Assembly: GCF_014193675.1 (NCBI RefSeq) | Contig: NZ_BLXZ01000003.1 | Span: 310,001-374,000, forward strand | Source: Geomonas limicola | GTDB taxonomy: Bacteria > Desulfobacterota > Desulfuromonadia > Geobacterales > Geobacteraceae | Length of the DNA: 64,000 bases | Direction of reading: 5' to 3' | Notes under the pieces: model-generated | What the model saw: the letters and a program-made list of their open reading frames with translations, nothing else | The model's database searches: none | Told to the model about the DNA's origin: nothing | Program-made: the position numbers and the translations under genes | Part shown: positions 15,702 through 24,438 of the stretch, one piece after another | Layout of the letters: every line of letters begins with the position of its first letter | Position numbering within the stretch: position 1 is the first letter of the stretch

Positions 15702-17681
15702 TCACCTCACCCAGAGCATCAGCACCAGCAAGGTGACAAAGATGTAGATGATGTACAGGTGCACCTCGCCGTGCTGCACCCTTCTTAAGTACCGGAAGGC
15801 AATCCCCACCAGCCCCAGCACCGGGAGGATGATCCGCTCGAGCAGGGTCTCCTCGGGAAGGTACCCGGCCCGCGCCGCACCGGGCAGCAGACCTACAGGG
15901 GCCGGGGCGTTAACCCGGGTACGCACCAGGCCTGAGCTGAAGCTCCCGAACAGGAGGCCGAACGAGCTTCCGGTGTACTCCATGCGTGAGGTGGGCGCCA
16001 GGTAGCCACACCCCCAGGTCGGGCCGCTTGCCGTTCCCGAGGTGACCTGACGCCGACGCAACAGCCAGAAAAGCCCCAGCGCCAGGGCCAGCACGGCGCT
16101 TCCGGCACCGGCAAACCAGAGGAGGTTGAAAGGGAGCCCGGCAAAGCCCGCGGCCTGCGGCACGACCGTGGACAGGACCGGCTGTACCAGGGCGAGGAAC
16201 AGGCCCGGACAGAGTCCGCCCACCAGGCAGAGCCCTCCCAGGACCGCCATGGGAACCAGCATGAAAGCCGGAGCCTCATGCCCGTGAGCCGCCGCTTCGC
16301 TACGCGGCGCACCGAGGTAGGTGATACCGAAGAGCTTTACAAAGGAGACGGCAGCGATCCCGCCGACGAGCGCGAGGGCCGGCACGCCAAGGGCCAGGTA
16401 GGGCTGCGGGGCGCGGGCCTCACCGAGGAAACCGAGGTAGAGCAGGAACTCGCTGGCAAAACCGTTGAAGGGGGGGAGACCGCAGATGGCGACAGCCCCC
16501 AAAAGGGAGAGGAGCGCGGTTACCGGCAGGCGCTTTCCCAAGCCCCCCATGAGGTCCAGTTCGCGGGTTCCGGTAGCGTGCAGCACGCTTCCGGCACAGA
16601 AAAAGAGCAGCGGCTTGAAGAGGCTGTGGTTCAACAGGTGGAACAGGGCGCCGGCAAGCCCCAGGTAGGCAAGCCGCGGGTTCCCCGTGGTCTGGCCGAT
16701 CAGGGCCATGCCGATCCCCGCAGCGACCAGACCCAGGTTCTCGATGCTCGAATAAGCCAAGAGCCGCTTCAGGTCCTTCTGGACCGCAGCAATGGCGATG
16801 CCGAGGAGCGCCGAGACCAGCCCCAGCGCCAGGATGAGCGCTCCCCACCAAAGCGGCCGCTCGCCGAAGAAGGAGAGCACCCGCAAAAGGCCGTAGATCC
16901 CCATCTTGAGCATCACCCCGGAAAGCAGTGCCGAGACGTGGCTCGGCGCGTTGGCATGTGCAGCGGGGAGCCAGATGTGCAGCGGCATGAGACCCGCCTT
17001 CGAGCCGAAGCCGATAAGGGCGGCAAGAAAGACCACGGTGGCCGCGGTGCCGGTCAGGGCGAGCGACCCGGTCTCGGGAAACAGGAAGCTTCCGGTCGTC
17101 ACCCTCAGTTCGGAAAAGAGCACGAAGAGACCGGCCACCCCGACATGGCTCGCCACCAGGTACACGGTGGCCGCGCCGCGCACCTCGGCGGATTCGTGTT
17201 CGGGCAACAGCAGGAAAAATCCCGAAAGGGCCATTACCTCCCAGGCCATGAGCAGCAGCGGTCCGCTGTGCGCCAGCACCACCAGCGCCATCGAGGCGCT
17301 CAAAAGACCGTAGAAGAAGGTGAGTGCCGGACCGGTCGAGGGGTGTTTAAGGTGGGGCCAGTAACCGAGGGCGTACAGGGAGCCGAGCGGGAAGACCAGG
17401 AAGATCGGGATCAGGAACAACAGGGAGAGCGGGTCGAAGGATAGTTCGGTAGGGCCGAAGGGGAGACCCCAGTTGAGGAGATAGCGGGAGGTTGTGCCGG
17501 CAAAGAGCAGTGAGATCAGGGCCGGGAGAGCCAGGGCCGAGGCGGCGACAGCGCAGAGGCTCGCCAGCTTCTGTCCCGATTCCCCCGGCCGCAAGAGCAA
17601 ACCGGGGACTCCGGAGAGTGCGGCCAGGAACACCGCGCCCAGTACCGCGAGGGATGGGTCGTGCAGCAACATGTCAAACAT
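15702..17681 (-). CDS. Hyf/Ehr-like complex antiporter subunit (HyfB/NuoL-like), second copy
   Basis: The 659-residue protein starts MFDMLLHDPSLAVLG at 17681 with a weak AAAGG site. It has about 16 hydrophobic segments. It shares with its upstream paralogue the core GFGSKAGLMPLHIWLPAAHANAPSHVSALLSG, KRLLAYSSIENLGL and a C-terminal GEVHLYIIYIFVTLL. The conserved Glu of NuoL-type antiporters is in LLLMAWEVMALSGFFLL. Two tandem genes of the same family in one operon suggest duplication; in E. coli hydrogenase 4, HyfB and HyfD play such parallel parts. The 128-bp gap upstream carries a perfect hairpin. Confidence 0.88.
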   Translation of the reverse strand: MFDMLLHDPSLAVLGAVFLAALSGVPGLLLRPGESGQKLASLCAVAASALALPALISLLFAGTTSRYLLNWGLPFGPTELSFDPLSLLFLIPIFLVFPLGSLYALGYWPHLKHPSTGPALTFFYGLLSASMALVVLAHSGPLLLMAWEVMALSGFFLLLPEHESAEVRGAATVYLVASHVGVAGLFVLFSELRVTTGSFLFPETGSLALTGTAATVVFLAALIGFGSKAGLMPLHIWLPAAHANAPSHVSALLSGVMLKMGIYGLLRVLSFFGERPLWWGALILALGLVSALLGIAIAAVQKDLKRLLAYSSIENLGLVAAGIGMALIGQTTGNPRLAYLGLAGALFHLLNHSLFKPLLFFCAGSVLHATGTRELDLMGGLGKRLPVTALLSLLGAVAICGLPPFNGFASEFLLYLGFLGEARAPQPYLALGVPALALVGGIAAVSFVKLFGITYLGAPRSEAAAHGHEAPAFMLVPMAVLGGLCLVGGLCPGLFLALVQPVLSTVVPQAAGFAGLPFNLLWFAGAGSAVLALALGLFWLLRRRQVTSGTASGPTWGCGYLAPTSRMEYTGSSFGLLFGSFSSGLVRTRVNAPAPVGLLPGAARAGYLPEETLLERIILPVLGLVGIAFRYLRRVQHGEVHLYIIYIFVTLLVLMLWVR

Positions 17682-17702
17682 CAAGTGGCCTTTCTTTTCG
17701 AG

Positions 17703-17730
17703 CAGTTCCCGCCCTGCGGGACGGGAACTG
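17703..17730. repeat. Hairpin between the two antiporter genes
   Basis: CAGTTCCCG and CGGGAACTG form a 9-bp perfect stem with a 10-nt loop. There is no T tract, so it is more likely an RNA processing or stability element than a terminator. Confidence 0.55.
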
Positions 17731-17809
17731 TTAGTAATAACACAATCTGCAGCCAATGAAAATAAGCAAAGCCTGCAGGAAATTCCCTACACGAGCGCGC
17801 CGGCCCGGG

Positions 17810-19810
17810 TCAGCGCGTAGTGAGCACGTACAGCACGACCAGCGTCAGGAAGGTGTAGACGATGTACAGGTTCAGCTTGCCGTGCTGCAGGTGGCGCACC
17901 AGGGCGCTCTTCTCGTAGAGGTACTCCAGAAGCGGCAGGAAGACGCGTTCCAGCGCGGTCTCCGGGAGGTGGCTGCGATACGCCGCCGGTCCCGGAAAAC
18001 TTCCGGTCGGCTCGACCTTGTGCACCTCGGGGCGCAGCACAGTGCTGAACCATCCCACCAGGAGCGACCCGAAAGAACTGGCGCTGTACTGCATGCGCGG
18101 CGTGGGCTGCAGGTAGCCGCACCCCCAGGTGCGCGAGACGGTGGTGGGGATCCTGGCGCTGCGCCGGCGCAACCAGAGGGCGACCGCCGCGCAGAGCACC
18201 ACGAGCAGCATGGCAACGAGGCTGATCCGGACAAAGGGGAGCAGCGAAACGAGCGCCTGCGGCTCGCCTCCCCCGCGGTACGAGATAAGGACATTTTCCA
18301 GCGGCCGGGCCACGCACAAGGGGAGCACCCCGATCAGCACGCAGACCAGCGCCAAGAGCGCCTGGGACGCCAGCATGCTGCCGGGAGGCTCGCCAGCGCA
18401 GAGGTGCTCGGGACTCCTCGGCTCCCCCAGGAACACCACCCCGTACACCTTGACGAAACAGGCGACCGCCAGCCCGCCGATCAGGGCGAGTACCGGCACG
18501 GCCAGCACCGGGAGCGCGCCCAAAAGACCGGGGGAGCTCTGGAGCGAGGCAAAGCCGGCGAGGTAGATCATGAGCTCGCTCACGAAGCCGTTCAACGGCG
18601 GAAGCCCGCAGATCGCGAGGGCTCCGGTCAGGAAAAACAGCCCGGTCAGCGGGAGGCGCCGCCCTGCCCCGCCCAGGACCTCGATCTCCCGGGTACCCGC
18701 AGCCTGGATCACGGCGCCGGCCCCCAAGAAAAGCAGGGCCTTGAAGGTCGCGTGGTTCAGCACGTGCAGAAGCGCGCCGGCAAGCCCCAGGGTCACCAGG
18801 ACCGGAGCCGAAAGGCTCTGCCCCAGGAGCGCGCACCCCAGGCCGATCATGATGATCCCGATGTTCTCGATGCTGTGGTAGGCGAGCAGCCGCTTCAAGT
18901 CGTGCTGCCCGATCGCGAAGGCAACCCCGACCACGCCCGATACGGCGCCGAGGACGAGGACGGTGCAGCCCCACCAGGGAGGCGGCGCCACGAAGCAGGA
19001 GAAGATGCGCACCATGCCGTAGATGCCCATCTTGAGCACCACCCCAGAGAGGACGGCCGAGATGTGGCTCGGGGCGTTGGCGTGGGCCGAGGGGAGCCAG
19101 ACGTGCAACGGCATGACCCCGGCCTTGAGTCCGAAGCCGATCAGGGCGCAGATGAAGATGGCCATCGCCAGCCCACCCTGCGCCGGCAGGGTTCCCGGCG
19201 CCGGGAAGAGGTAGCTGCCGGTCAGCGAGGCGATCAGCGAGACCATGGCGAAAAGGACCAGGACACCCAGGTGGGCTGTGACCAGGTACAGGATGCCGGC
19301 GTCGCGCACCTCCGGCTTCTCGTCCTCGGTGCAGAGGGCAAACCAGGCGGCAAGTGCCATGATTTCCCAGACCACCAAAAAGAGCACCAGGTGGCGCACC
19401 AGCAACAGCGTGGTGAGCGAGGCGGCCAGAAGCCCCAGGAAGAAGGTGACCCGGGGGGCGCTGTCCGGGTTCTGTGCCGCGGGCCAGTAGCCCAGCGCGA
19501 ACAGGGCGCTCGCCCCGGTGACCAGGAAGACCGGGAGCAAAAACCAGGCGGAGAGTGCATCGATACCGAGGCTGCCGGGGCCGAAGGGGAGTCCGGAGAC
19601 AAGGGCGAAGCTGAGCGGGACCGGCGCGGTGAGGGCCCAGAGCGCCCCGGCGCTTCCGGCGCAGGAGCCGGCGAGCATCAGGAACGCCGACAGGCGCTGT
19701 GCGGAGTTGGAACCACGGGAGAAGAGCAGCGGCAGCCCAGAGGCTCCCTGGCAGGCGACGGCAAGGCAAAACAGCACGAAGCAGTTGATCGCCAGGCCGC
19801 CCGTCGCCAT
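17810..19810 (-). CDS. Hyf/Ehr-like complex antiporter subunit (HyfB/NuoL-like), first copy
   Basis: The 666-residue protein has about 16 hydrophobic segments. Key stretches are FLVVWEIMALAAWFAL (conserved Glu), GLKAGVMPLHVWLPSAHANAPSHISAVLSG (Lys/His channel region), KRLLAYHSIENIGI and a C-terminal GKLNLYIVYTFLTLV. The layout is co-linear with the next gene. Its start lies 1 nt after the stop of the HTH/IIA gene, so regulator and complex share a message. Confidence 0.88.
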   Translation of the reverse strand: MATGGLAINCFVLFCLAVACQGASGLPLLFSRGSNSAQRLSAFLMLAGSCAGSAGALWALTAPVPLSFALVSGLPFGPGSLGIDALSAWFLLPVFLVTGASALFALGYWPAAQNPDSAPRVTFFLGLLAASLTTLLLVRHLVLFLVVWEIMALAAWFALCTEDEKPEVRDAGILYLVTAHLGVLVLFAMVSLIASLTGSYLFPAPGTLPAQGGLAMAIFICALIGFGLKAGVMPLHVWLPSAHANAPSHISAVLSGVVLKMGIYGMVRIFSCFVAPPPWWGCTVLVLGAVSGVVGVAFAIGQHDLKRLLAYHSIENIGIIMIGLGCALLGQSLSAPVLVTLGLAGALLHVLNHATFKALLFLGAGAVIQAAGTREIEVLGGAGRRLPLTGLFFLTGALAICGLPPLNGFVSELMIYLAGFASLQSSPGLLGALPVLAVPVLALIGGLAVACFVKVYGVVFLGEPRSPEHLCAGEPPGSMLASQALLALVCVLIGVLPLCVARPLENVLISYRGGGEPQALVSLLPFVRISLVAMLLVVLCAAVALWLRRRSARIPTTVSRTWGCGYLQPTPRMQYSASSFGSLLVGWFSTVLRPEVHKVEPTGSFPGPAAYRSHLPETALERVFLPLLEYLYEKSALVRHLQHGKLNLYIVYTFLTLVVLYVLTTR

Positions 19811-19811
19811 G

Positions 19812-20489
19812 TCAGCTCCGGATCCCGCGTTCGAAGCGTCGCGCCGCTTCCAGGACCCCGTCGGGGTCGCACTGGTTCAGTACCGTCTCGTGGAACTGCG
19901 GATCGTGCAGTGCGTAGGCAAGCCGGGAGAGCAGGTGCAGATGCACCTTCACGGTGGGACTGGTGAGCAGGAACAGGATGTGTACCGGCTGGCCGTCCAG
20001 TGCCGCGAAATCGATCGGGTTGGCAAGGTAGCAGAGGGTGATGGTCGGGGCGGGACGGTTCTGTAAGAGGATCGGGTTACGCACGTGCGGGATGGCAATC
20101 CCCCCGCCGATCGCCGTGGTTCCCAGCGCTTCCCGAGCCAGGAGTACCTGGAGCAGGAAATCCGGGTCCATCTGGGGAGGCAGCTTCAGGAGGTTCACCA
20201 CGCTGCGCAACACGCTCAGCTTGTCGTCTCCGGGGACCCCGCAGTGGATGCCGCCGGCCTCGAGCGCTTCGCTCAGCGTCGGATAGTGCAGGTCGTGCTC
20301 GGCCGCCTCGAAGAGCTCGGGCGGCATGGTGATGCCGTGCTCGGTGGCCCACTCCAACAGGTCGATGCGGTTGATCCGGTAGCTCCCGCGCACCAGGGTG
20401 GCAGCGAGATTCTCCTTCTTGATCCACTTAAGGACGGTGTTTTCGTCTATTTTGAGAAGTGCAGCCACTTCCGAGGCTTTCAGCAGCAT
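19812..20489 (-). CDS. Fused helix-turn-helix and PTS EIIA (Ntr-type) regulator
   Basis: The 225-residue protein has a MerR/excisionase-type HTH (residues 1-55: KASEVAALLKIDENTVLKWI, then YRINRIDLLEWA) followed by a fructose/nitrogen-type EIIA domain (about 70-220). The EIIA phospho-acceptor His is in GGGIAIPHVRNP. It is the first gene of the Hyf-like operon and is coupled to the antiporter gene by a 1-nt gap, so it probably senses phosphorylation state and controls the operon or the complex. No other PTS gene is near. This pairing of HTH and EIIA with an Ehr-type complex is unusual. Confidence 0.85.
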   Translation of the reverse strand: MLLKASEVAALLKIDENTVLKWIKKENLAATLVRGSYRINRIDLLEWATEHGITMPPELFEAAEHDLHYPTLSEALEAGGIHCGVPGDDKLSVLRSVVNLLKLPPQMDPDFLLQVLLAREALGTTAIGGGIAIPHVRNPILLQNRPAPTITLCYLANPIDFAALDGQPVHILFLLTSPTVKVHLHLLSRLAYALHDPQFHETVLNQCDPDGVLEAARRFERGIRS

Positions 20490-20519
20490 CTTACAGGCTC
20501 CTGTTAGTGGGCTACCATT

Positions 20520-20548
20520 TGTATAACATCGTTAGAACAAAGAAACAA
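20520..20548 (-). promoter_or_regulatory. Candidate sigma70 promoter of the Hyf-like operon
   Basis: Read on the minus strand: TTGTTT, a 17-nt spacer and TATACA, about 30 nt before the HTH/IIA start. Confidence 0.45.
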
Positions 20549-20654
20549 GCGCCTCCTCAGATAACCGGAAACTTTCTGTATCTTCCATGACCTATTCGTT
20601 TTAGTCCAGCCAGCACCCGGTGGCAGCAACCTTGCAGCGCCCACTGTTGCGGCA

Positions 20655-20685
20655 CAAAAAAGGCGCCCCCGGTACCAGGGGCGCC
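20655..20685 (-). terminator. Rho-independent terminator after the PilZ gene
   Basis: On the minus strand GGCGCCCC and GGGGGCGCC form the stem, followed by TTTTTT. It lies 25 nt after the PilZ stop. Confidence 0.85.
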
Positions 20686-20709
20686 GTACCTGCCGGTAGG
20701 CGGGAGAGG

Positions 20710-21078
20710 CTAGCCGACATGCGAGCGTCGCGGCGGCAGGTAACGCTCCCTGGGCAACTGGTGGGCGATCAGGCTGCGCAGCCTGAGCTTGGTGTCCTGG
20801 TCCAGGTGTACAAAGCGGACGCAGGCCATTCCGTAGCCCAGGTGCACCAGGCGCGTCGAAAAACGCAACGAGGTGTTGTTGCCGTCACGGTACAGGGCCA
20901 GCGAGCAGCGCTCTCCGGGGGACATGGCGGGCTCGAATCCCTCCAGGGAAACCAGGGCTCCGGCAAGGGAGATATTTTCCAGCCGGGCACGGTAGAGCTC
21001 CTCCCGATATACCAGCAGTCCCTCTGCGTCCATCGCGACGCGGGGGAATCTTCTTTTTTCCAGCACGGGTCGAGGCAT
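20710..21078 (-). CDS. PilZ domain protein
   Basis: This 122-residue protein is almost entirely one PilZ domain. The c-di-GMP-binding features are RRFPR at residues 9-13 (RxxxR-type) and ENISLAGALVSLEG near 34-47 (D/NxSxxG). The remaining barrel strands follow (CSLALYRDGNN, FSTRLVHLGYGMACVRFV). It probably binds c-di-GMP and acts on a partner by protein contact. The gene stands alone between two terminators, downstream of the imcH-like gene. Confidence 0.85.
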   Translation of the reverse strand: MPRPVLEKRRFPRVAMDAEGLLVYREELYRARLENISLAGALVSLEGFEPAMSPGERCSLALYRDGNNTSLRFSTRLVHLGYGMACVRFVHLDQDTKLRLRSLIAHQLPRERYLPPRRSHVG

Positions 21079-21262
21079 GGTGAACTCCCGTCAGCTTTCC
21101 CGGCGCCAGGCAACCTGCACGAGCTCCAATGAAAGCCGACTATCCAAGGTTTTCCCATTGAAATCGGCAGCGCGCACCGGAACTTTAGGGAAAATACCGA
21201 CAGGGGGAGGGTGACCAGGTAAAAGAAGCAGGTAGCGCGACCACACGTTTGGCGAGAGCACG

Positions 21263-21295
21263 AAAAAAGCCCCCGGAGAGATCCTCCGGGGGCTT
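21263..21295 (-). terminator. Rho-independent terminator after the imcH-like gene
   Basis: GCCCCCGGA and TCCGGGGGC flank a GAT-rich loop, and the minus strand continues with TTTTTT. Confidence 0.9.
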
Positions 21296-21318
21296 TGCTG
21301 GTTCAGCTTGTATCTTTG

Positions 21319-22845
21319 CTACTTCTTGTGAGCCTCACCGCCCGGGACGTCCTGGCCGCCGGCCGAGTGGCAGTCCGAGCAGTTGGTCTTCATGATCTCG
21401 TCGCCGATGTCAACCGGGTGCACGAAGTCTCTGGGCATGGTCTTGACCCCCTCGGGGATGTTCTCCTGCTTCTGGCTCAACACGGTGTGGCACAGGTTGC
21501 AGTCCTTGGAGATGATGCGCCCTTCGGCGTTCTTGTGCTTGCCGTCGTGGCAGCGGAAGCAACCCGGGGTGTAGAAGTGGCCGATGTTGTTCGGATAGGT
21601 GTTCCAGGAGACCTTCATCTGCGGGAAGAAGTTCCTGCCGTAGATGTCCTGGATCTCGGTGACCGCCTTGGCGATCTCCTTGGCCTTGGCCTGCGCCACC
21701 TGCGGGTAGTTCTTCTGGTAGTACGCCGGGATCTCCTTGGCGATGGTGGCCTTGGCCTCCTCGGTCGTCTTGTACGGTCTGGTCAGCACCTCGACCGCCA
21801 CCTTCTTCATGTAGGGGAGCGACTGGTCGATGTGACCGGAGACGAAGTTCTCGTCCATCTCGACGCCCGGGGCGCGGTAGATGTGGGTCGGACGGTTGTG
21901 GCAGTCGGTGCAGTCCATTTCACGCTTGACGGCCTTGTCGATCTCGGCCTTGGTGAGCGGCTTCTCGGTGTCCATGAACTCGGTGATCTTGCCGTCTTTC
22001 CCCTCGACGCGGATGTAGGGGATGTTCATGCGCTTCTTGTCGGTGGAGATATAGGTAACCTTCTGGCCGATGTGCCAGTGGATGCCCTTGGAGTGGGCAC
22101 TCTTCGGGGTGCCGCCGATGTTGATCAGCATGTTGATCTCGCGCGGCGAGTTCTGCTCGTTGGGCGCGTAGTGGTAGAACACCTTCTGGCGGCCGGCGTA
22201 GAACTTCTCGGGCCAGTGGCAGTGCTCGCAGGTGTCGCGCGCCGGGCGCAGGTTGTCGATCGGGGTCTCGATGGTCTCCGGGTAGGTGTGGAAGGCGACC
22301 GCGTAGAGCTGGCGCATACCGGAGATCTTCGCCTTGACGTACCAGGCGGCACCGGGGCCCACGTGGCACTCGACGCACTTCACTTTCGCGTGCGGAGAGT
22401 TGGCCCAGGCGGTGTGCTCCGGAGACATGACCACGTGGCAGAGCTCACCGCAGAAGGTCGTGGACTCGGTGAACTCGAACCCTTTGAGCGAGGCGACCGA
22501 GACGAGCAGCACGAACCCGATGCTGGCAATCACGAAAAAGACGAACAGGTGTCGTTTGTGCGGGTCGTTGAAGTCGACCCGGGGGAACGGGGGAATGTTC
22601 TGCTCTGCCTCTTTCCGCTTCCTCTGGCGCACCAGATACGCCCCCAGCGGGACCAGCAACAGACCCACGATGAGCATCCCGGGGAACAGGAAGTAGGTCA
22701 TCAGACCGAGGTAGGGTTTCTCCACTCCAGTGATCCCCTCATAGGACAGAAAGCCTATGATGAGACCTGCTGCTGTTACTGCCAGGACCATGCCCGCAAG
22801 GCTGATCATGTTCCAGGCGTAGCCAGCGTACTTTCTCAGTGCCAT
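21319..22845 (-). CDS. imcH: Seven-heme inner-membrane NapC/NirT cytochrome, ImcH-like
   Basis: The 508-residue protein has two or three membrane segments (about residues 15-36 and 48-70), then, after about residue 110, a periplasmic domain with seven CXXCH motifs: CGELCH, CVECH, CEHCH, CTDCH, CFRCH, CNLCH and CSDCH. The first four follow the NapC/NirT quinol-dehydrogenase layout. Number of hemes, length and topology agree with ImcH of Geobacter sulfurreducens, which oxidises menaquinol and passes electrons to high-potential extracellular acceptors. The gene has its own strong promoter (22891-22919) and terminator, and is divergent from the cbc-type operon. Confidence 0.8.
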   Translation of the reverse strand: MALRKYAGYAWNMISLAGMVLAVTAAGLIIGFLSYEGITGVEKPYLGLMTYFLFPGMLIVGLLLVPLGAYLVRQRKRKEAEQNIPPFPRVDFNDPHKRHLFVFFVIASIGFVLLVSVASLKGFEFTESTTFCGELCHVVMSPEHTAWANSPHAKVKCVECHVGPGAAWYVKAKISGMRQLYAVAFHTYPETIETPIDNLRPARDTCEHCHWPEKFYAGRQKVFYHYAPNEQNSPREINMLINIGGTPKSAHSKGIHWHIGQKVTYISTDKKRMNIPYIRVEGKDGKITEFMDTEKPLTKAEIDKAVKREMDCTDCHNRPTHIYRAPGVEMDENFVSGHIDQSLPYMKKVAVEVLTRPYKTTEEAKATIAKEIPAYYQKNYPQVAQAKAKEIAKAVTEIQDIYGRNFFPQMKVSWNTYPNNIGHFYTPGCFRCHDGKHKNAEGRIISKDCNLCHTVLSQKQENIPEGVKTMPRDFVHPVDIGDEIMKTNCSDCHSAGGQDVPGGEAHKK

Positions 22846-22890
22846 GTCTTCTCCTTCAAAACGTGTGTATGATGCTAAAAAAATCGCAGT

Positions 22891-22919
22891 AATTTACTAT
22901 TTGTAAACACTTTTGTCAA
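22891..22919 (-). promoter_or_regulatory. Sigma70 promoter of the imcH-like gene
   Basis: On the minus strand TTGACA, a 17-nt spacer and TAAATT lie about 45 nt before the ATG. The -35 box is consensus. The remaining part of 22846-23103 is AT-rich, as expected for a divergent promoter region. Confidence 0.75.
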
Positions 22920-23103
22920 AGGAAAGAACGTTAAAATTTCTTTCCACCTGATAAAACAGAAATTGCCGGAAAATTAGTGCAATACCTTCAGTTTGCTGTT
23001 GTAAAAAACGACCATTGTGCTATTTTTAAACCGCCGTTATATTAAAGTAGCTGGCATGACCTGCCGATAGCAGAAAAAACGCCTGAAGGCGAGGAGGCTG
23101 ACT

Positions 23104-23664
23104 ATGAAGAGTCATGTTTGGCGACCGCTCTACGTGGTACTGGCGGTCATCGCGACGGTGCTGGTGGTGCGTAAGGTCCTGGTTCCGCCGGACTTCGGCA
23201 TCGGCAGTCGCGGCTACATGTACGGCTGGCACCGCCCCAGTAACGAGGCGGAGTGGCAAAAGGTCACGGTTAAATACCGGACCTCGGAGTACTGCAAGAC
23301 CTGCCACGCCGATAAGTACCAGGAAATAAAAACCTCCCCCCACGCCAGCATCAGCTGCGAGAACTGTCACGGCCCCGGCCTCAGGCATCCCGACGACCCC
23401 AGGGCGCTCAACATCGACCGTTCACGCGAACTCTGCGCCCGCTGCCACTTCCGGCTGGAGTACCCCACCAGCGGACGGGGCAAGATTCGCGGCATCGATC
23501 CCAAGACCCACAACCCCGGCCTCGACTGCGTCACCTGCCACTGGCCCCACGACCCGCGCAAGCAGGGGCATACCCCTGCCAAGACGGCCGCGACACCGCC
23601 ATCTCAAAACACCGTCTCAAAAACGAGCAACCCGTGCGAGAGGAGGGGCCATGATATCGCGTAG
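23104..23664 (+). CDS. Tetraheme c-type cytochrome of a Cbc-type complex (CbcS-like)
   Basis: The 186-residue protein has an N-terminal membrane/signal segment (about residues 7-25) and four CXXCH motifs: CKTCH, CENCH, CARCH and CVTCH. It overlaps the ferredoxin gene by 14 nt. A tetraheme cytochrome, a Tat-type ferredoxin and an NrfD-like protein in this order match the Cbc4 cluster (cbcSTU) of G. sulfurreducens. It should receive electrons from the NrfD/ferredoxin pair on the periplasmic face. The gene symbol is left open because identity was not checked. Confidence 0.82.
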   Translation: MKSHVWRPLYVVLAVIATVLVVRKVLVPPDFGIGSRGYMYGWHRPSNEAEWQKVTVKYRTSEYCKTCHADKYQEIKTSPHASISCENCHGPGLRHPDDPRALNIDRSRELCARCHFRLEYPTSGRGKIRGIDPKTHNPGLDCVTCHWPHDPRKQGHTPAKTAATPPSQNTVSKTSNPCERRGHDIA

Positions 23665-24436
23665 AGACTTCTGCAAAAAATCACTCCTGGTAGCGGGGGG
23701 GCTCACTATCCCCCTCTCGGCGCTGGAGCTCTTCAATCCCGCGCGGCTCGAGGCCGAGAAAACCGACGGCAAGAAGCTGCGCTGGGTATTTCTGGTGGAC
23801 ACCCACAAGTGCGTCGGCTGCGGCTTCTGCGTCAAGGCCTGCAAGACCGAGAACGAGGTCCCCTACGACGCCAACGTGACCCGCACCTGGATCGAGCGCT
23901 ACGTGATCACCAAGGACGGCAAGACGCACATCGACTCCCCCAAGGGGGGGCGCGACGGCTTCGAGGACTCCCGGATCGACGTGGGCGAGGGGACGTTCGA
24001 AGAGATCAAGAACGAGGAGATCAACAAGGCGTTCTTCGTTCCCAAACTGTGCAACCAGTGCGACAACCCCCCCTGCGTCCAGGTCTGCCCGGTGGGTGCC
24101 ACCTACCAGACCAAGGACGGCGTGGTGCTGGTGGATCGCAGCTGGTGCATCGGCTGCGGCTACTGCGTCATGGGGTGCCCCTACGGGGTGCGCTTCTTCC
24201 ACCCGGTGCACCACGTGGCCGAGAAGTGCAACTTCTGCTACCACCGGATCTCCCAGGGGATGCAGACCGCCTGCGTGGACGCCTGCCCCTTCGGAGCGCG
24301 CCGCATCGGCAACATCCGTGATCCCAACGACCCGGTCACCAAGGTGATCATGACCGAGCGGGTAAACGTCCTCAAAGAGGAGTACGGCACCACGCCGCAG
24401 GTCTTCTATCTGGGACTCACCAAGGAGGTGAAATAG
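23651..24436 (+). CDS. Tat-exported four-cluster ferredoxin subunit (CbcT-like, DmsB/NrfC family)
   Basis: The 261-residue protein begins MISRRDFCKKSLL, a twin-arginine signal. It has four [4Fe-4S] Cys groups: CVGCGFCVKAC (about 54), CNQCDNPPCVQVC (about 137), CIGCGYCVMGC (about 169) and CNFCYHRIS followed by CVDAC (about 195-215). This is the usual layout of the electron-transfer subunit of molybdoenzyme-like or Cbc/Nrf complexes. It lies between the tetraheme cytochrome and the NrfD-like gene; the stop is 2 nt before the next ATG region, so translation is coupled. Confidence 0.9.
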   Translation: MISRRDFCKKSLLVAGGLTIPLSALELFNPARLEAEKTDGKKLRWVFLVDTHKCVGCGFCVKACKTENEVPYDANVTRTWIERYVITKDGKTHIDSPKGGRDGFEDSRIDVGEGTFEEIKNEEINKAFFVPKLCNQCDNPPCVQVCPVGATYQTKDGVVLVDRSWCIGCGYCVMGCPYGVRFFHPVHHVAEKCNFCYHRISQGMQTACVDACPFGARRIGNIRDPNDPVTKVIMTERVNVLKEEYGTTPQVFYLGLTKEVK

Positions 24437-24438
24437 CC

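Noticed and set aside
17756..19966. A 736-residue open frame on the plus strand
   Set aside because: It is the complement of the antiporter gene at 17810-19810, with a biased charged composition and no membrane segments.
20925..20950. tRNA-like GGCTCGAATCCC motif
   Set aside because: It is inside the PilZ gene, and no cloverleaf can be built around it.
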